Below the pieces are notes generated by a model. It made no database searches and was not told the DNA's origin. It was given only the letters and a program-made list of their open reading frames with translations. DNA of 64,000 nt, taken from positions 1,181,001 through 1,245,000 of the forward strand of contig JAJQOW010000022.1 of assembly GCA_037975125.1 (NCBI GenBank). The letters run 5' to 3'. The stretch is from Latrodectus hesperus. Its lineage: Eukaryota; Arthropoda; Arachnida; Araneae; Theridiidae. Of this stretch, positions 61,580 through 64,000 are shown in pieces (position 1 is the first letter of the stretch; every line of letters starts with the position of its first letter). Made by a program: the position numbers and the translations under genes.

Positions 61580-63103
61580 TCTGATTTTCAAAGCTTCAAC
61601 TCCTATTGGACCTCATTACTTGACGGACTTTTAAATTGAGCATTTTAAATTGTGAAATTTGAATTTTGTAAATATATTTTAGAATAAATTTTAAAATCAA
61701 AATTTTAGTATTCAAAATAACTAATTTAAAATTAAAAGCAAATAATTTAAAACTAAAAAGCTATATTTAAAATACTGAATAATATTTTTTTCATAAATTT
61801 AAAATAGACAATTTTTTGGTATTTTATTAAATAAAATATATATTATTTGAAAACTAAAGCTTTAATTTAAGAACATATAAATTAAACAATGAAAAAACTT
61901 CCTTATTATCTAAATAAGATTATAATTCATTTTTAAAATAAATATATTTTCCTTAAACATCTGTGGTGAGACACAAAAACTCATCAAAGCAAAAGCTCCA
62001 AACAAAATGCCAGTCGTAACATTTTATGAGTAATCCCAAACTAATCTTCATAAAATTTAGAGACAAGATTTAATTTATGCATTATGAGAAGGAGAAAAAA
62101 ATAATTGATGTATAGCTGCAAGAAAAACTTTCTCCTTAACTGTGCTTTAAAAAAAGTGAATTACATATGTTGCAAAAAATACTAAGTTTCTTATGCAAAT
62201 TAGGCTGTAGCAGAGATTTAGAAATCGCATTACTCTTGAGAAATGTAAGTTTCAAGAGATTTATATATCTTTAAATTATAAGAAGTGGTAAAATTTGGTT
62301 GTTTTTATTTACAAATATACTCTCAAGTAATTTGTATAATTACTCATGTATTATTTTTTTTACAAAATTAACTTTTTATTATTTTATGGTAATTCAATCG
62401 TTTTTTTAAAATCATTTTATTCTATATTAATTGAAGTAGTAAGAAATTGTGAAATACTCCATTACTTTAAATGTTTTTTTTATAGTTTTTTTTACTAAAA
62501 TAATCTGTAATAGTATAAATTGGTGATAAAATATGTAAATTACATGAATATTTAATATTTTATGGTAATATTAATGTTTTTTATCTTAAAATAATGGATT
62601 AAATAATTAAATTTCTACGTTCATCATGTAATTATGTATAAACAAATCACTTAAATTTTTTTTGAAAAATTTCTGTTATATTATTTTTCCATAATACTTA
62701 TTCTATTTCAATTTGATATAGGAAAATTATTTCAAAAATGAAAATTTAAGTATACTGAAATTTAACTATTAAAATTCAAGTGATTATGTTGGTGAAATTT
62801 TATGGAATTCAAAATTCTAAAGCGTTAAATTATGCAATTTTATCAAGGCAGGATTTAAAACCAGGTTAATACCAGCTGTTTGATAAAAGTTATTTGATAA
62901 GATTATATAGCTATTTCTTAAAAGCTGTTTGATAATGACATACAGCTATTTTGTAATATATGTAGCAAACAGATAAAGTTTGGATGGTAATATTTATCAG
63001 CGAAATGATTCACATTAATTATTTTTATTATTCAATAAATAATTATTTATTATTTTAAATATTTTTTTTTATTCTTCAATATTCAGGTTGTTGTTAGTCT
63101 ACC
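61579..63103. other. AT-rich spacer
   Basis: Nothing recognised in 1.5 kb. Confidence 0.5.
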
Positions 63104-63491
63104 AAGTTTGGTTGTTGTTGTTGTTGTTATGACATTTGGACAAGCAAGCTCGCTATGCCGTTGACTATGCGAATTTAAGTTAAATCAGTAAAGGGCGTCT
63201 TTCGTTTAAACAGAGCACCACAAAGGTGAAAGTACGACTTTGTTTTAAGATTCCTCCGCCAGATGGCGCCAGCAAAGGATCTACTCCCTTAATTTCGACA
63301 TTGATCTGAAGAGGAGAAAATCATCTTTAGACAATTACACCCATGCTAACAGCTCATCGATTGACCACAGGACTTTCGATTCCTCAGATTTAACGAGCAC
63401 GTATGTCGCATGTACTCGGTGGATCACTGGGAATGAAAGGCCACTCTTCCGGACTGAACGCCGATACCTAACCACTAGACTACCAGGGCCT
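63104..63491 (-). mobile_element. SINE C with tail t1, full length but diverged
   Basis: In - orientation: GGCCCTGGTAGTCTAGTGGT head, then a damaged B-box region, the C body (ACGTGCTCGTTAAATCTGAG, GTTAGCATGGGTGTAATTGT), t1 (GTCGTACTTTCACCTTTGTG, GCGAGCTTGCTTGTCCAAAT), and an AACAACAACAACAACAA end. Not the last spacer: 63492-64000 has no recognised feature. Confidence 0.82.
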
Positions 63492-64000
63492 CACCAGCAC
63501 TTGGCTTCCAATAGGAAAATCCCGTAACTATCTATACGGGGAATTTCGATTTGAAAAAATAATATCTTTCTTCTAATGATATTTACTATATATTTAACTT
63601 ATTCAATGCTGTTTTGAACTGGAAAATGAGGTTTCAAAAAAATCGAATAGTGTGCCGAAAGCTTATCTTTATTAAAAAAAAACTATTTTATATTGAAGAT
63701 AGAACAATTTTCATCCACGTTCTAATACATTTCCAGCCTGCATTATAATGGAAAAACCGATAATATGTTATTTGTAGTGGGCAAAAGGAATATTTTGCAA
63801 AAATCAAAAATTCATTACTTTTTTAAAAAAATAATGTTTATGTTTCAAGGTAGCTAGAGGAACCCACACCGGTTTATACATTTTATTCTTTTTCACTCAG
63901 AAATTCTAAATTTAAGCCCTGAAAAATATTCGATGGATGCATAGAATGTGAAGGTTTTATTTGCATGGTTTAGCTTAGCATCCTGCAACTTACGAATACA

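Overview
This is a 64 kb window of AT-rich animal nuclear DNA with very little coding sequence and dense transposon debris. A spider or close arachnid relative is my best guess. That rests on three things: the style of the tRNA-derived SINEs and mariner, pogo and LINE remnants, the very long introns, and the abundant (TA)n tracts. It is an inference, not a database result.

The only host gene I can support is on the + strand: three internal exons of an immunoglobulin-superfamily cell-adhesion protein that looks like nephrin / sticks-and-stones. The exons are 787-923, 45493-45646 and 49680-49738. All splice sites are canonical and the phases match (0/0 across the first intron, 1/1 across the second). 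One Ig domain is split by a 44.6 kb intron, and the next Ig domain starts in the third exon. First and last exons lie outside the window, and I found no further exon between 49739 and 64000.

The introns hold nearly everything else. From left to right: a Ty3/gypsy retrotransposon on the - strand with identical 260 bp LTRs and a GTAC target duplication but a truncated integrase (1715-6902); paired dispersed repeats of unknown class; a mariner-type pseudogene (9819-11110); a LINE end and a pogo-like remnant; a 3.4 kb array of 22 units of about 158 bp, built from pieces of the LINE that flanks it (19546-22975); a second mariner pseudogene with an internal triplication (24935-26320); an 8 bp-TSD hAT-like element (29664-30462); LINE RNase H / zinc-knuckle ends (38446-39145, 45774-46135, 59030-59396, 59858-60365); and a TA-flanked pogo-like element invaded by a (TA)n-bounded repeat (46308-48282).

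The most distinctive system is a set of about 20 SINEs. They share modules in different combinations: tRNA-like heads and bodies (called A/B, C, D, E here) joined to a few interchangeable 3' tails. One tail (t1) is shared by three different heads. One head/body carries three different tails (t1, t2 and poly-A). The ends of t1 and t2 resemble the ends of two LINE fragments in the same window. Several copies have perfect 10-14 bp target-site duplications that fix their boundaries. I found no prokaryotic features, CRISPR arrays, rRNA genes or functional tRNA genes.
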